Source: Rhodococcus sp. 06-235-1A
GTDB lineage: Bacteria > Actinomycetota > Actinomycetes > Mycobacteriales > Mycobacteriaceae
Direction of reading: 5' to 3'
Length of the DNA stretch: 64,000 bases
Assembly: GCF_002258785.1 (NCBI RefSeq)
Contig: NZ_NOYI01000003.1
Location: 186,001 to 250,000 of the forward strand
Positions 20,008 through 29,600 of the stretch are shown one piece after another. A program made the translations under genes and the position numbers. Under the pieces are notes generated by a model. It made no database searches. It was given only the letters and a program-made list of their open reading frames with translations, and was not told where the DNA came from. Within the stretch, counting starts at the first letter, position 1. Every line of letters begins with the position of its first letter.

Positions 20008-22247
20008 CAGGACGCCTGATTCCTCCGGCTGCGCATCAATTCCACCTGATGCTCGCGGACCTTCTCGCCCTGTGCCGGTGAGGCGACCCAACCGCCGTCC
20101 GGTCCCAGTTCCCAGCAGCGTGTGGTGGGGTCGAGGGCGGAATCGAAGATGTCACCGAGCTGGTTCGCCAGTCGCGGATCCTTGACCTGAGCCATCACTT
20201 CGACTCGGCGGTCGAGATTTCGGTGCATCATGTCGGCGCTACCGATCCAGAATTCGTCGGCACCCTGGAAGTGCAGAACCCGCGAGTGTTCGAGGAATCT
20301 GCCGAGGATGGAACGAACTTCGATGTTCTCCGACAGACCGGGAACCCCCGGCTTGAGTGCGCAGATTCCGCGAACCACGACCTTGACCGGAACGCCCGCG
20401 ATCGAGGCTCGGTAGAGCGCGTCGATGACCTGCTCGTCGACCAATGCGTTGGCCTTGAGGCGAATTCCAGCCGCACGGCCCTCCTTGAGGTGTTCGACCT
20501 CCGCTTCGATGCGTTCGACGATTCCGCGGCGAACCCCGTACGGTGCCACGAGTAGGTTGCGGTACTTCGACTTTCGTGAGTATCCCGTGAGCGAGTTGAA
20601 CAGATCGGTGAGGTCGGCTCCGATTTCGGGAGACGACGTGAGCAAACCCACGTCCTCGTAGATTCGCGCTGTCTTGGGGTTGTAGTTTCCGGTGCCGATG
20701 TGGCAGTACCGGCGAATGACCGACCCCTCTCGGCGCACCACGAGGCAGGTCTTGCAGTGCGTCTTGAGGCCGACGAGGCCGTACACCACGTGCACGCCCG
20801 CCTTTTCCAGCTTCCGTGCCCACTCGATGTTGGCCTGTTCGTCGAAACGCGCCTTGATCTCGACCAGTGCAACGACCTGTTTGCCTGCACCGGCAGCATC
20901 GACGAGCGCATTGACGATCGGTGAATCGCCCGAGGTGCGGTACAGCGTCTGCTTGATGGCGAGTACCTGCGGGTCGGCTGCGGCTTGTTCGATGAAGCGC
21001 TGAACACTGGTGGAGAACGAATCGTAGGGATGGTGCACCAGGACATCACCGTCGCGGAGAGTCGAGAAGACGCTCTTGGGGGTCTCTCTCTCACCGAATG
21101 CCGGGTGGGTGGCCGGGACGAAGGGCGCGTCCTTGAGGTTCGGACGGTCGACGCTGTAGACCTGCCACAGGCACGACAGGTCGAGCAGTCCGGGGACCTG
21201 GATGACGTCGCCGGGATCGACATCGAGTTCGCGCAACAACAATTCGAGCATGTGCTCGGTCATGTCGTCGGCGATCTCGAGGCGGACCGGCGAACCGAAG
21301 CGCCTGCGGGCGAGCTCTCGCTCCAGTGCCTGAAGGAGATCCTCGTCGCGGTCTTCCTCGACCTCGAAATCGGCGTTGCGAGTGATACGGAACGCGTGAG
21401 ACTCGACGACCTCCATTCCGGGAAAGAGTACGTCGAGGTGTGCGGAGATCAACTCCTCCATGGACAGGAAGGCGTCGATACGGTGATTGCCGTCGCCGCG
21501 CTTGACGCGCACGAAACGGTCGACGTTGTCGGGGACCTTGACGCGGGCGAAGTGCTCGCCCGTTGTGGAGTAATCCTTCACTGTGACAGCAAGATTGAGG
21601 CTCAGTCCGCTGATGTAGGGGAAGGGGTGCGCTGGGTCGACGGCGAGGGGCGTCAGTACCGGAAAGACCTGTTCGGTGAAGTACTCCGACAGGCGTGCAC
21701 GTTCGTCGCTGTCCAGATCGGACCACCGGATGATGGCGATGCCCTCGGCGGTGAGCTCCGGCAGAATCGAATCCAGTAGCACTCGGGCATGTTTGAGTGC
21801 GAGTTCCTGGGTGCGTTGACCGATCACCGCAAGCTGCTCGCGTGGGGTCATGCCGTCGGCGGATCGAACCGAAAGTCCGGTTTCGTCACGGCGTTTGAGG
21901 CCTGCCACCCGAACCATGTAGAACTCGTCGAGATTGGACGCGTAGATCGCGAGAAACTTCGCTCGTTCGAGCAGCGGTAGCGAGGAGTCCTCAGCGAGGG
22001 CGAGGACGCGTGAGTTGAAATCGAGCCAGCTCAATTCCCGGTTCAGATAGCGATTTTCGGGAAGCACTGTGGCACTGTCCACCGACTCCGGTGTGGCAGC
22101 GGGCAACGCGGACGGGATACTCGGCATCGTGGCAGCGAGCGGAGCGCTCCACACCGGCTCGGAATCGGCACCCTCTCCTGCCTCGTTCGACGGATCTTCG
22201 TTCCCTGGCTGCACGTCGTCTTTGCTCACCGGACGATCATCCCCCAT
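20007..22247 (-). CDS. ppk1: Polyphosphate kinase 1
   Basis: Reversibly builds inorganic polyphosphate from ATP. About 746 aa. Core start: [20 protein letters not shown]. The autophosphorylated His is in [17 protein letters not shown] and the second active-site His in [14 protein letters not shown]. The N-terminal 60 residues are a variable acidic/Pro-rich stretch. The start is uncertain between ATG 22247 and GTG 22229; the latter has a GGGGGA 10 nt upstream. It precedes mutT1 in the operon. Confidence 0.96.
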   Translation of the reverse strand: MGDDRPVSKDDVQPGNEDPSNEAGEGADSEPVWSAPLAATMPSIPSALPAATPESVDSATVLPENRYLNRELSWLDFNSRVLALAEDSSLPLLERAKFLAIYASNLDEFYMVRVAGLKRRDETGLSVRSADGMTPREQLAVIGQRTQELALKHARVLLDSILPELTAEGIAIIRWSDLDSDERARLSEYFTEQVFPVLTPLAVDPAHPFPYISGLSLNLAVTVKDYSTTGEHFARVKVPDNVDRFVRVKRGDGNHRIDAFLSMEELISAHLDVLFPGMEVVESHAFRITRNADFEVEEDRDEDLLQALERELARRRFGSPVRLEIADDMTEHMLELLLRELDVDPGDVIQVPGLLDLSCLWQVYSVDRPNLKDAPFVPATHPAFGERETPKSVFSTLRDGDVLVHHPYDSFSTSVQRFIEQAAADPQVLAIKQTLYRTSGDSPIVNALVDAAGAGKQVVALVEIKARFDEQANIEWARKLEKAGVHVVYGLVGLKTHCKTCLVVRREGSVIRRYCHIGTGNYNPKTARIYEDVGLLTSSPEIGADLTDLFNSLTGYSRKSKYRNLLVAPYGVRRGIVERIEAEVEHLKEGRAAGIRLKANALVDEQVIDALYRASIAGVPVKVVVRGICALKPGVPGLSENIEVRSILGRFLEHSRVLHFQGADEFWIGSADMMHRNLDRRVEVMAQVKDPRLANQLGDIFDSALDPTTRCWELGPDGGWVASPAQGEKVREHQVELMRSRRNQAS

Positions 22248-22320
22248 GCCGGGCGTCGGTGAAACTCCGATGGCCGAACTCGGGCGCGTGTTCACTAGAC
22301 TGCCGCGGCGGTCCGCACCG

Positions 22321-23097
22321 TCACGCAGTCGTCGCAGATGCCTCGTCACTCCAGCCGAGCGAGCGGAGGACTGCCGCCGTCGCCGGTCCGACTCCCAGAC
22401 GGTGTGCTCTGCGGACGTCGTCTGCAGTGTCCACGTCCAGTCGAAGACCCGGCCATGTGCCGTCGAGTTCCCGTGCGCCCGACTCGGTGTGGCGGCGTGC
22501 GGAGTCTCGACCGAACAAAGGTGTCAGCTCGTCGTGCGAGCCCTTGAGGATCAGGGCAGCGGTCCCCGTGCCGTGATGGTCGACCACGAGTGATCTGCCT
22601 CCCCGGCGAGCAGCGGTGTACGCCTGAGCGAGTTCTACCGAACGCATCGCCGGCAGGTCTGCTTGCAAGGCGATGATGTCGACACGGTTCCCGGCGACGG
22701 TCTCGCCCCCGAGGACGTCCGCGCCGACGTGACCGTGACGCAGTGCGTGAGCCGCGGCGGCGAACGCGTGATTAAGGCGTTCGTCCGGTTGCAGGGCAGG
22801 ATCGCGGACCGGTTCGTCGAACACCCGTGCACCGAGTCTGCGTGCGGTCTCTGCGACGAGAGGGTCCGGGGTGACCACCGTGACCGACGCGACCACCGAC
22901 ACCGCGTCTGCGGCCGCCACGGTGTCGCTCAGCATCGCGAGCACCAGTCGTGTCCGGTCGGCCGCCGAGAACTCCGCCGCGAGGCGGGACTTCGCCCCGG
23001 TGAGATCCTTCACCGCGATGAGAACCTCGACGACGCGGCGAGCAGGGTCGAACGACGCGCCCGCCCGGTCGCCGTCGTCGTCTCGTGATGCACCCAT
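22321..23097 (-). CDS. fbiD: Phosphoenolpyruvate guanylyltransferase (F420 biosynthesis)
   Basis: 258 aa CofC/FbiD family protein with a nucleotidyltransferase fold; the start of the domain is [15 protein letters not shown] (about residue 24). In mycobacteria FbiD makes enolpyruvyl-diphospho-5'-guanosine, the activated precursor for F420 side-chain assembly by FbiA. ATG 23097 ([13 protein letters not shown]) is chosen; ATG 23121 is an alternative, and longer frames enter gpsA. It lies 73 nt ahead of ppk1 on the same strand. Confidence 0.92.
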   Translation of the reverse strand: MGASRDDDGDRAGASFDPARRVVEVLIAVKDLTGAKSRLAAEFSAADRTRLVLAMLSDTVAAADAVSVVASVTVVTPDPLVAETARRLGARVFDEPVRDPALQPDERLNHAFAAAAHALRHGHVGADVLGGETVAGNRVDIIALQADLPAMRSVELAQAYTAARRGGRSLVVDHHGTGTAALILKGSHDELTPLFGRDSARRHTESGARELDGTWPGLRLDVDTADDVRRAHRLGVGPATAAVLRSLGWSDEASATTA

Positions 23098-23217
23098 GGT
23101 GCTCGATCCTGCCAGCGCCATGGATCTGTGCCGACTCCGACCGCCCGAGCAGGTCTGCGCGTTAGGGTGATGCGCGCGTGGAACAGGGCATCGGCGAGTA
23201 GGTGAGGGGTTGGCGGC

Positions 23218-24216
23218 ATGAGCAGAGCAGCGGTACTGGGGTCGGGTTCGTGGGGGACCGCATTCGCCAAGGTGTTGGCCGATGCCGGAACGGACGTCAC
23301 CATGTGGGCCCGCCGCGAGGAGCTCGCTGCATCCATCACCGACGACCACGAGAACAAGGACTACCTTGCGGGAATCGAGCTGCCGTCGTCGATCCGCGCA
23401 ACCAGCGACCCTGCCCGTGCACTCGACGGAGCCGACATCGTGGTGCTGGCCGTGCCGTCGCAGAGTCTGCGGGCCAATCTGGGGGCGTGGACCGACTCGA
23501 TCCCGCCGCAGGCGACGCTGCTCTCCCTGGCGAAGGGAATCGAGACCGGAACGCTGATGCGGATGAGTCAGGTGATCTCTCAGGTCACCGGTGCGGATCC
23601 CAGCCGGGTCGCGTGCCTGTCCGGGCCCAATCTTGCGCGCCCGATCGCGGAGGGGCAGCCCGCCGCGACCGTCATCGCGTGCTCCGACTCCCAGCGTGCC
23701 CTCGAGATTCAGAAGTCCTGCGCCACCGGATATTTCAGGCCCTACACCAACAGTGATGTCATCGGTGCCGAGATCGGTGGTGCCTGCAAGAACGTCATCG
23801 CCCTCGCCTGCGGGATGGCTGCCGGCGTGGGATACGGCGAGAACACCCTCGCGTCGATCATGACCAGGGGTCTGGCCGAGATCATCCGTCTCGGAGTAGC
23901 ACTCGGTGCCAAGCCGTCGACGCTGTCGGGCCTTGCCGGCGTGGGAGACCTGGTGGCCACCTGCTCGTCACCCCTCTCGCGCAATCGCACGTTCGGCGAA
24001 CGACTCGGTTCTGGCGGATCCCTCGAGAGTGCGCAGGAAGCAGCGCACGGGCAGGTTGCCGAGGGCGTCAAGTCCTGTACCTCGGTCCGTGCGCTCGCCG
24101 AGAGCTACGACGTCGAGATGCCGCTGACCGACGCCGTGCATCGGGTGTGTCACGGCGGCATGTCCGTTCCGGATGCGGTCGGGCACCTGCTGGGACGTCG
24201 TATCAAGCCCGAGTGA
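23218..24216 (+). CDS. gpsA: Glycerol-3-phosphate dehydrogenase [NAD(P)+]
   Basis: Makes sn-glycerol-3-phosphate for phospholipid synthesis. It is 332 aa. The N-terminal nucleotide motif is [18 protein letters not shown]. The catalytic Lys is in [13 protein letters not shown] (about residue 190), and RNRTFG-type residues are seen as [13 protein letters not shown] 23218 follows GTGAGGGG. Divergent from fbiD. Confidence 0.97.
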   Translation: MSRAAVLGSGSWGTAFAKVLADAGTDVTMWARREELAASITDDHENKDYLAGIELPSSIRATSDPARALDGADIVVLAVPSQSLRANLGAWTDSIPPQATLLSLAKGIETGTLMRMSQVISQVTGADPSRVACLSGPNLARPIAEGQPAATVIACSDSQRALEIQKSCATGYFRPYTNSDVIGAEIGGACKNVIALACGMAAGVGYGENTLASIMTRGLAEIIRLGVALGAKPSTLSGLAGVGDLVATCSSPLSRNRTFGERLGSGGSLESAQEAAHGQVAEGVKSCTSVRALAESYDVEMPLTDAVHRVCHGGMSVPDAVGHLLGRRIKPE

Positions 24217-24275
24217 GGCAGTGACGGCGGTCTCGAGACGAACAGGGCGAATCCGCATTCGATGAGCCGCGGCGG

Positions 24276-24281
24276 TACGGT
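24276..24281 (+). promoter_or_regulatory. -10 box of ddl
   Basis: TACGGT ends 8 nt before the GTG start at 24290 and no Shine-Dalgarno intervenes, so ddl is probably transcribed without a leader. Confidence 0.45.
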
Positions 24282-24289
24282 TTCTCATC

Positions 24290-25396
24290 GTGAGTACTCC
24301 CCGCATCAAAGTTGCCGTCGTGTTCGGTGGCCGCAGCAGCGAGCACGCCGTGTCCTGTGTATCGGCAGGTAGCGTGCTCCAGAACCTCGATCCGGCCAAG
24401 TACGAGGTGGTTCCCGTGGGAATCACCTCGGACGGTGCATGGGTACTCGGCTCCTCCGACGTCGATGCGCTGACGATTCACGACCGGGTACTGCCGACCG
24501 TGGACAAGACCGGAGCAGCGCTTGCCCTCAGTACGGACCCGGGTCACGCCGGCGCCCTGCTCGCCCTCGGGGAGGGGGAAGGCGGGACAGTGCTTGCATC
24601 CGTCGACGTCGTGTTCCCGGTTCTGCACGGACCGTACGGCGAGGACGGCACCCTGCAGGGTCTGCTCGAGTTGGCCGGCGTTCCGTACGTCGGGCCGGGC
24701 GTGCTGGCCAGCGCTGCGGGGATGGACAAGGAATTCACCAAGAAGCTGCTCGGTGCCGAGGGATTGCCGATCGGTCGCCAGGTCGTACTCCGGCGCGCGG
24801 TCGACGACCTGACCGCTGCCGAGCGTGAGCGAATCGGCCTGCCCGCATTCGTCAAACCGGCCCGAGGTGGATCGTCCATCGGAATCTCGCGCATCACCGC
24901 GTGGGACCAACTCCCCACCGCGATCGCCGTCGCACGCGAACACGACCCCAAGGTGATCGTCGAAGGCATGATCCATGGCCGCGAGGTCGAGTGCGGGGTC
25001 CTCGAATTTCCCGACGGCACCGTGCGTGCGAGCGCCGTCGCCGAGATCCGAATTCCCGACGCAGACATCGACGATCATGCTTTCTACGACTTCGACACCA
25101 AGTACCTCGACGATGTCAGTGAGTTCGACATCCCGGCCGCCCTCGACGACGCCACGAGCCACCGCATTCGTGAACTCGCCGTCGCCGCCTTCCGTGCGTT
25201 GGACTGCCAGGGCCTGGCGCGGGTCGATTTCTTCGTCACCGAGAACGGTCCGGTCATCAACGAGATCAACACGATGCCCGGGTTCACCTCGATCTCGATG
25301 TACCCCAAGATGTGGGCGGAATCCGGCGTCGACTACCCGACACTCATCGCCACCCTGATCGACACCGCCCTCGCCCGCGGTACCGGTCTGCGTTAG
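24290..25396 (+). CDS. ddl: D-alanine--D-alanine ligase
   Basis: ATP-grasp ligase making the D-Ala-D-Ala terminus of peptidoglycan precursors. It is 368 aa. The N-terminal domain has [19 protein letters not shown]. The Gly-rich ATP loop is [15 protein letters not shown] (about residues 185-200). The Mg/ATP end is [22 protein letters not shown] 24290 is the start. The product of Ddl is the kind of bond cut by the VanY-like lipoprotein encoded about 7 kb downstream. Confidence 0.97.
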   Translation: MSTPRIKVAVVFGGRSSEHAVSCVSAGSVLQNLDPAKYEVVPVGITSDGAWVLGSSDVDALTIHDRVLPTVDKTGAALALSTDPGHAGALLALGEGEGGTVLASVDVVFPVLHGPYGEDGTLQGLLELAGVPYVGPGVLASAAGMDKEFTKKLLGAEGLPIGRQVVLRRAVDDLTAAERERIGLPAFVKPARGGSSIGISRITAWDQLPTAIAVAREHDPKVIVEGMIHGREVECGVLEFPDGTVRASAVAEIRIPDADIDDHAFYDFDTKYLDDVSEFDIPAALDDATSHRIRELAVAAFRALDCQGLARVDFFVTENGPVINEINTMPGFTSISMYPKMWAESGVDYPTLIATLIDTALARGTGLR

Positions 25397-25414
25397 AACT
25401 GTTGCGGCCCAGCG

Positions 25415-26032
25415 CTACTGCAACGGAGCCGGGTCGAGAGGTTGCTGGGGCAGTGCGTCCGACACGGCCGAGGACGCGTCCTGCAACGGGGTAGGGCCCG
25501 AGTCGCCCGGAATCGTCAGGGCAACGTATACGCCGCGATCGACGACGAACCATGTGCTGGCGTCGATCCCGTCGTCTTCCCCGGACACCTCGAACCACTG
25601 AACGCCGTCGATCACCTGCAGCGGTGCAGCCACATCGAACCCGATCGGCCGGGGCAGGCCGCAGCGCAACACGACCGGCTCGGCGTTCTCCTCGGCCGAG
25701 ACCCACGCGCTGACTCCGACCGGGGCCGGGTCGGCCAACTCGGCTCTCGTGTAGTCGCCGAGGTTCTCGGGCAAGGCGTCGAGCAATGACGTGCACTGCG
25801 CGCTCGCGGCATCGGGGGAGTCGACCGGGCCCAGAGCGACCGGATCGTGGACGGGTGAGCGGTTGACTGCGATGGCGGCGACCAGAACTCCGACAACCAG
25901 CGCGACCGGTAACGCGATCGCGGTGGCGATGACTGCAGGATGGCGCTGCTCGCGAGTGCCCTCGATCTCGGAGGTGCCGTCGGCTGTGCTGTCTTCGGTG
26001 CCGGCGTCGTTGCCGGTGTCGGGTGAATTCAC
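25415..26032 (-). CDS. DUF3515 membrane-anchored protein
   Basis: 205 aa. An acidic cytosolic N-terminus of about 30 residues is followed by one membrane helix (AVIATAIALPVALVVGVLV). The outer domain has two cysteines (AQCTSLLDALP and RCGLPRP) that could form a disulfide, and ends with a short Pro-rich tail. This matches DUF3515, found downstream of ddl in mycobacteria as a possible secreted or membrane protein of unknown role. The GTG start at 26032 follows the stop of the RAM gene after 3 nt, so the pair is probably co-translated. Convergent with ddl. Confidence 0.85.
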   Translation of the reverse strand: MNSPDTGNDAGTEDSTADGTSEIEGTREQRHPAVIATAIALPVALVVGVLVAAIAVNRSPVHDPVALGPVDSPDAASAQCTSLLDALPENLGDYTRAELADPAPVGVSAWVSAEENAEPVVLRCGLPRPIGFDVAAPLQVIDGVQWFEVSGEDDGIDASTWFVVDRGVYVALTIPGDSGPTPLQDASSAVSDALPQQPLDPAPLQ

Positions 26033-26035
26033 GAG

Positions 26036-26284
26036 TTATCCGACGGACGTCGTCGACTGCGGGGCCACAGGGCAGGTGAGGGTGCGAGTGATCGCATCGA
26101 CCTTCTGGATGCGGGAGACGATCTCGGCGATCTCGGCGTCGGAGGCACCGTCGGTGCGCGCGATCACGTCGTACGGCCCGACGACTGCCTCCGCCGACAC
26201 GACACCGTCGACGGCCTCGATCTGCTGGGCGACGGTCGTCGCACGGCCGACCTCGGTCTGAACGAGAACGAATGCTTGCACCAT
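26036..26284 (-). CDS. Stand-alone Lrp/AsnC ligand-binding (RAM) domain protein
   Basis: 82 aa corresponding only to the RAM domain of Lrp/AsnC regulators, without the helix-turn-helix. It begins MVQAFVLVQTEVGRATTVAQ, with the ligand-loop region VVGPYDVIARTDG. Such proteins form ring oligomers that bind amino acids; any signalling partner is unknown. ATG 26284 has AAAGGGA upstream. It is the first gene of a two-gene unit with the DUF3515 gene and is divergent from thiL. Confidence 0.85.
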   Translation of the reverse strand: MVQAFVLVQTEVGRATTVAQQIEAVDGVVSAEAVVGPYDVIARTDGASDAEIAEIVSRIQKVDAITRTLTCPVAPQSTTSVG

Positions 26285-26447
26285 CGGTGGTCCCTTTCCC
26301 CTGCCGGACTTCTCGACTGTAGGTTGAGTCGACTACGTTCTCTTCGCACGTAACCTGCTGCATCGGTACTGTCCCGACCGCCGCTAAAAGGTACCGCAGC
26401 CGCGGCGCGCGCTCCGCGTGAGACCGTCGCGCACGCACCGCGTTCTC

Positions 26448-26463
26448 AGGGAGGAACATCATC
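26448..26463 (+). promoter_or_regulatory. Ribosome binding site and non-canonical ATC start of thiL
   Basis: AGGGAGG (26448-26454) is a near-perfect Shine-Dalgarno. It is followed 6 nt later by ATC (26461-26463); another ATC lies 3 nt earlier. In this frame there is no ATG, GTG, TTG or CTG between the upstream stop (26419-26421) and GTG 26530. Confidence 0.6.
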
Positions 26464-27465
26464 GACGACACCGTCATCGACTCGGCCACCGGCGGCGAGC
26501 GCACCGTCGCGCAGGTCGGCGAATTCGAAGTGATCGCCCGCGCGATCGCAGACCGTGTGCAGCCGCCGTCGACCATCGTCGGGCCTGGCGACGATGCAGC
26601 CGTTGTCTCCGCGTCCGATGGCCGGATTGCGGCGTCCACCGATATGTTGGTGCACGGCAGGCACTTTCGTCTCGACTGGTCGAGTCCGATTCAGATCGGC
26701 CGCAAGGCGATCGCGCAGAACGGCGCGGACATCGCCGCAATGGGCGCGCAGTGCTCGGGGTTTCTCGTCTCCCTCGGATGCCCGGCCGATACGCCGGTGA
26801 GCGTCACCGATGGTCTGAACGAGGGCATGTGGCTCGAGGCCGTCGCCGCGGGATCGGCCATCGTCGGTGGCGATGTCGTGCAATCGAAGGAGCTGGTGAT
26901 CTCGATCACTGCGCTGGGTGACCTGCAGGGCAGGGCCCCCGTTCTTCGATCGGGCGCGAGGGTCGGCGATCTGATCGCTTTCGCCGGCCGGCTCGGTTGG
27001 TCGGCCGCTGGGCTGGCGTTGCTGCTCGCGGATGCACGTCGAACCGGCCACGAGGGGGTGCTCGACGCACACCGCGTTCCCGTCCCGCCGTATCGCTCCG
27101 GGATCGAGGCAGCCGAGGCGGGTGCGACCTCGCTCACCGACGTCTCCGACGGGCTGTTGTCCGATCTCGGCCACATCGCCGAAGCATCGGGGGTGGGCAT
27201 GGCCGTCGATCCCGACCTGTTGGACGTCCCCGCCGAACTGCACTCGGCAGCACAGGAACTGGGCGTCGACCCCGTGAATTGGATCCTCACGGGCGGTGAG
27301 GATCACGCTCTCGTCGGCACGTTCCCCGATCGCAGTGCCGTTCCGAGTGGCTGGTCGGTCATCGGCCGCGTCGAGCACGTCGTCGACGAGCGAGGGCGGC
27401 GGGTGACGGTCGGCGGACGCGTCCATTCGGGCAGATCGGGATGGACCAGTTTCGAGGGCGAGTGA
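26461..27465 (+). CDS. thiL: Thiamine-monophosphate kinase
   Basis: Phosphorylates thiamine monophosphate to thiamine diphosphate with ATP. About 334 aa when started at ATC 26461. The conserved family N-terminus, here VGEFEVIARAIADR, lies before and across the first canonical start (GTG 26530), so initiation must be upstream. GPGDDAAVV, STDMLVHGRHFRLDW and the phosphate/Mg loop of the AIR-synthase fold follow; VSDGLLSDLGHIAEASGVG and LTGGEDHALV close the active site. The spacing to the Shine-Dalgarno supports an ATC start. A sequencing error that removed an ATG is the main alternative. Confidence 0.93.
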   Translation: MDDTVIDSATGGERTVAQVGEFEVIARAIADRVQPPSTIVGPGDDAAVVSASDGRIAASTDMLVHGRHFRLDWSSPIQIGRKAIAQNGADIAAMGAQCSGFLVSLGCPADTPVSVTDGLNEGMWLEAVAAGSAIVGGDVVQSKELVISITALGDLQGRAPVLRSGARVGDLIAFAGRLGWSAAGLALLLADARRTGHEGVLDAHRVPVPPYRSGIEAAEAGATSLTDVSDGLLSDLGHIAEASGVGMAVDPDLLDVPAELHSAAQELGVDPVNWILTGGEDHALVGTFPDRSAVPSGWSVIGRVEHVVDERGRRVTVGGRVHSGRSGWTSFEGE

Positions 27466-27491
27466 ACGCAGTCGGGTCCGAAGGAGTCGGC

Positions 27492-27497
27492 TAAGTT
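27492..27497 (+). promoter_or_regulatory. -10 box of the gamma-carbonic anhydrase-like gene
   Basis: TAAGTT ends 6 nt before ATG 27504, the leaderless arrangement. The same hexamer at the same spacing precedes pyc. Confidence 0.55.
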
Positions 27498-27503
27498 GCA
27501 GAG

Positions 27504-28028
27504 ATGGCTATCTACGCACTCGGTGATCGCGAACCCGACATCCATCCCGACGCCTACGTCCATCCCGACGCGGTCGTCATCGGAGCGGTGACTCTGGCGG
27601 CCGGATCGTCGGTGTGGCCCACTGCCGTTCTGCGGGCCGACTACGGCACGATCTCGATCGGCGAGGGCACCAACGTGCAGGACGGGACCGTGGTGCACTG
27701 CACTCCGATCGACGCAACGGTCATCGGATCCGGATGCGTACTGGGCCACAACGCGCACGTCGAGGGTGCGACCATCGGGGACAACTGCCTCATCGCGTCG
27801 GGTTCGGTGGTGCTGAACGGCTCGAAGATAGGTGCGGGTTCGATCGTCGGGGCAGGCGCGGTGGTGCCGTTCAAGTTCGTCGTTCCCGAACGTTCCATGG
27901 CGCTCGGTGTTCCCGCGAAGATCCGGGAGGGGTACCAGGTCCCCGAGGGGCATGTGGACATCAACGTACAGATGTACTCGGCCAATGCCGCGTACTACCG
28001 TGACGCGCTGCGCCGGATCGACCGATGA
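27504..28028 (+). CDS. Gamma-carbonic anhydrase family protein (left-handed beta-helix)
   Basis: 174 aa of hexapeptide repeats forming a left-handed beta-helix, from [14 protein letters not shown] to [19 protein letters not shown], with a C-terminal helix. Putative zinc histidines are in VVHCTP and GHNAHVEG, as in the gamma-CA/YrdA-like group. Many members have no proven carbonic anhydrase activity. The stop overlaps the ung start (ATGA), so the two genes are coupled. Confidence 0.88.
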   Translation: MAIYALGDREPDIHPDAYVHPDAVVIGAVTLAAGSSVWPTAVLRADYGTISIGEGTNVQDGTVVHCTPIDATVIGSGCVLGHNAHVEGATIGDNCLIASGSVVLNGSKIGAGSIVGAGAVVPFKFVVPERSMALGVPAKIREGYQVPEGHVDINVQMYSANAAYYRDALRRIDR

Positions 28029-28717
28029 CGCCCCGGCCGCTCGCCGAGAGCGTCGAAGCGGGTTGGGCCGAGGCTCTTGCTCCGGTCGAGTCGAACGTCG
28101 CTGCGATGGGAGATTTCCTACGCGCAGAGCTCGCCGCAGGCCGGCACTACCTACCCGCAGGCGAGAACGTGCTGCGCGCGTTCGGCTACCCCTTCGAGCG
28201 GGTCCGCGTGCTCATCGTCGGTCAGGATCCGTATCCGACGCCGGGACATGCAGTGGGGCTGAGCTTCTCGGTTGCACCGGACGTGCGGCCCGTACCGCGG
28301 AGTCTGAACAACATATTCAAGGAGTATTCCGACGATCTCGGACTTCCCACGCCGAGTAACGGCGATCTCACACCCTGGGCGAAACAGGGGGTGATGCTGC
28401 TGAACAGGGTGCTCACCGTCGAGCCGGGTCAGGCGGCGTCGCACCGGAAGAAGGGGTGGGAAGCGGTGACGGAGCAGGCAATTCGCGCTCTCGTTGCCCG
28501 TGCGGAGACTCCCGACGCGCCCGGCCTGGTCGCCGTTCTGTGGGGACGCGACGCGTCGACTCTGAAGCCGATGCTCGGATCGGTGCCCTTCATCGAATCC
28601 GCTCATCCGTCACCGCTGTCCGCCTCACGCGGTTTCTTCGGATCCAAGCCCTTCAGTCGCGTCAACGAACTGTTGGTCGAGGGCGGAGACGAACCGATCG
28701 ACTGGACGTTGCCGTGA
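28025..28717 (+). CDS. ung: Uracil-DNA glycosylase
   Basis: Removes uracil from DNA in base excision repair. It is a 230 aa family-1 UDG with the catalytic loop [17 protein letters not shown] (about residues 67-83) and the DNA-intercalation loop [19 protein letters not shown] (about residue 198). ATG 28025 overlaps the upstream stop by 4 nt. Confidence 0.97.
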   Translation: MTPRPLAESVEAGWAEALAPVESNVAAMGDFLRAELAAGRHYLPAGENVLRAFGYPFERVRVLIVGQDPYPTPGHAVGLSFSVAPDVRPVPRSLNNIFKEYSDDLGLPTPSNGDLTPWAKQGVMLLNRVLTVEPGQAASHRKKGWEAVTEQAIRALVARAETPDAPGLVAVLWGRDASTLKPMLGSVPFIESAHPSPLSASRGFFGSKPFSRVNELLVEGGDEPIDWTLP

Positions 28718-28722
28718 CCGGT

Positions 28723-29517
28723 TCAGGCGAAGTCGGGACGACGCTTCTCGACGAACGCGTCGACGCCTTCACGTCCGGCCGGCGAGGATGCGGCCGCCGA
28801 AATCGACGCGGCTTCGGCATCCAAATGCTCTGTCAGAGTTGCGGATTCGGACGCCTGTAGCAGCGATTTGATTCCCTTGTACGCTGATGTCGGCCCGTTG
28901 GCGAGGGTTCGAGCCAGACGCTCGGCCTCGCTGTCCACGATGTCGTCGCCCACCAGTCGGCTGAGAATCCCGAGACGAACTGCCTCCTCGCCGTTGATGA
29001 TCGAGTCGTTCAGCAGGATGTCCATCGCGCGGCCCGAACCGACGATGCGGGGCAGCGTCCACGACATTCCTCCGTCCGGAGTGAATCCGATCGAGGGGTA
29101 CGCGGGGCGCAGCTTGGTGGACGGTCCGCCGATGGCGATATCGGTGAGACACACCAGGCTCATACCTGCACCGGCGGCCCAGCCGTGTACACCGGCGACG
29201 ATCGGGACGCTGACTGCTGCGAGTTCACGAACGAAAGCATGGAACGTGTCTGCGACAGAACCGACGAAGGCACCGCGATCGGCCGCACCGGCGAAATCGC
29301 GTACATTGCCGCCGGCGCAGAAATTGGGTCCCCGTCCGATGAGCAGGACGCTTCCGATTGCGGTCGTACCGGCGTTGACGGAGCGGAGGGCCGAGGTGCC
29401 GTCGGCGATGCCTTCGAGGTCGAGCGAGGCACCGCCTGCCTCGGTGGCGACGACGATGCGCAGTACACCGTCCTCGATGCCGACCTTGCTGGAAATGTCT
29501 GCGTCCGAATAAGTCAC
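28723..29517 (-). CDS. Enoyl-CoA hydratase/isomerase (crotonase) family protein
   Basis: 264 aa. The crotonase oxyanion-hole segments are GPNFCAGGNVRDF (about residue 65) and GWAAGAGMSLVCLTDI (about residue 115). The region around the second catalytic Glu of true hydratases reads GFTPDGGMSW, so the reaction cannot be assigned beyond acyl-CoA hydration or isomerisation. GTG 29517 is chosen because a -10 box lies just upstream; a longer frame exists without support. Convergent with ung, 5 nt apart. Confidence 0.88.
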   Translation of the reverse strand: MTYSDADISSKVGIEDGVLRIVVATEAGGASLDLEGIADGTSALRSVNAGTTAIGSVLLIGRGPNFCAGGNVRDFAGAADRGAFVGSVADTFHAFVRELAAVSVPIVAGVHGWAAGAGMSLVCLTDIAIGGPSTKLRPAYPSIGFTPDGGMSWTLPRIVGSGRAMDILLNDSIINGEEAVRLGILSRLVGDDIVDSEAERLARTLANGPTSAYKGIKSLLQASESATLTEHLDAEAASISAAASSPAGREGVDAFVEKRRPDFA

Positions 29518-29524
29518 GTTCGGG

Positions 29525-29530
29525 ACTCTA
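29525..29530 (-). promoter_or_regulatory. -10 box of the crotonase gene
   Basis: On the minus strand TAGAGT ends 7 nt before the GTG at 29517, giving a leaderless mRNA and supporting that start. Confidence 0.5.
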
Positions 29531-29600
29531 ACCGACTCTTGTGTTCCGCCGTGGGGCCGGCGTGCTCGGGCACGGATGCGCGAGTCCACTGCCAGGACCG

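Noticed and set aside
26530..27465. thiL starting at GTG 26530
   Set aside because: This would delete the conserved residues before it (VGEFE) and has no Shine-Dalgarno at proper spacing.
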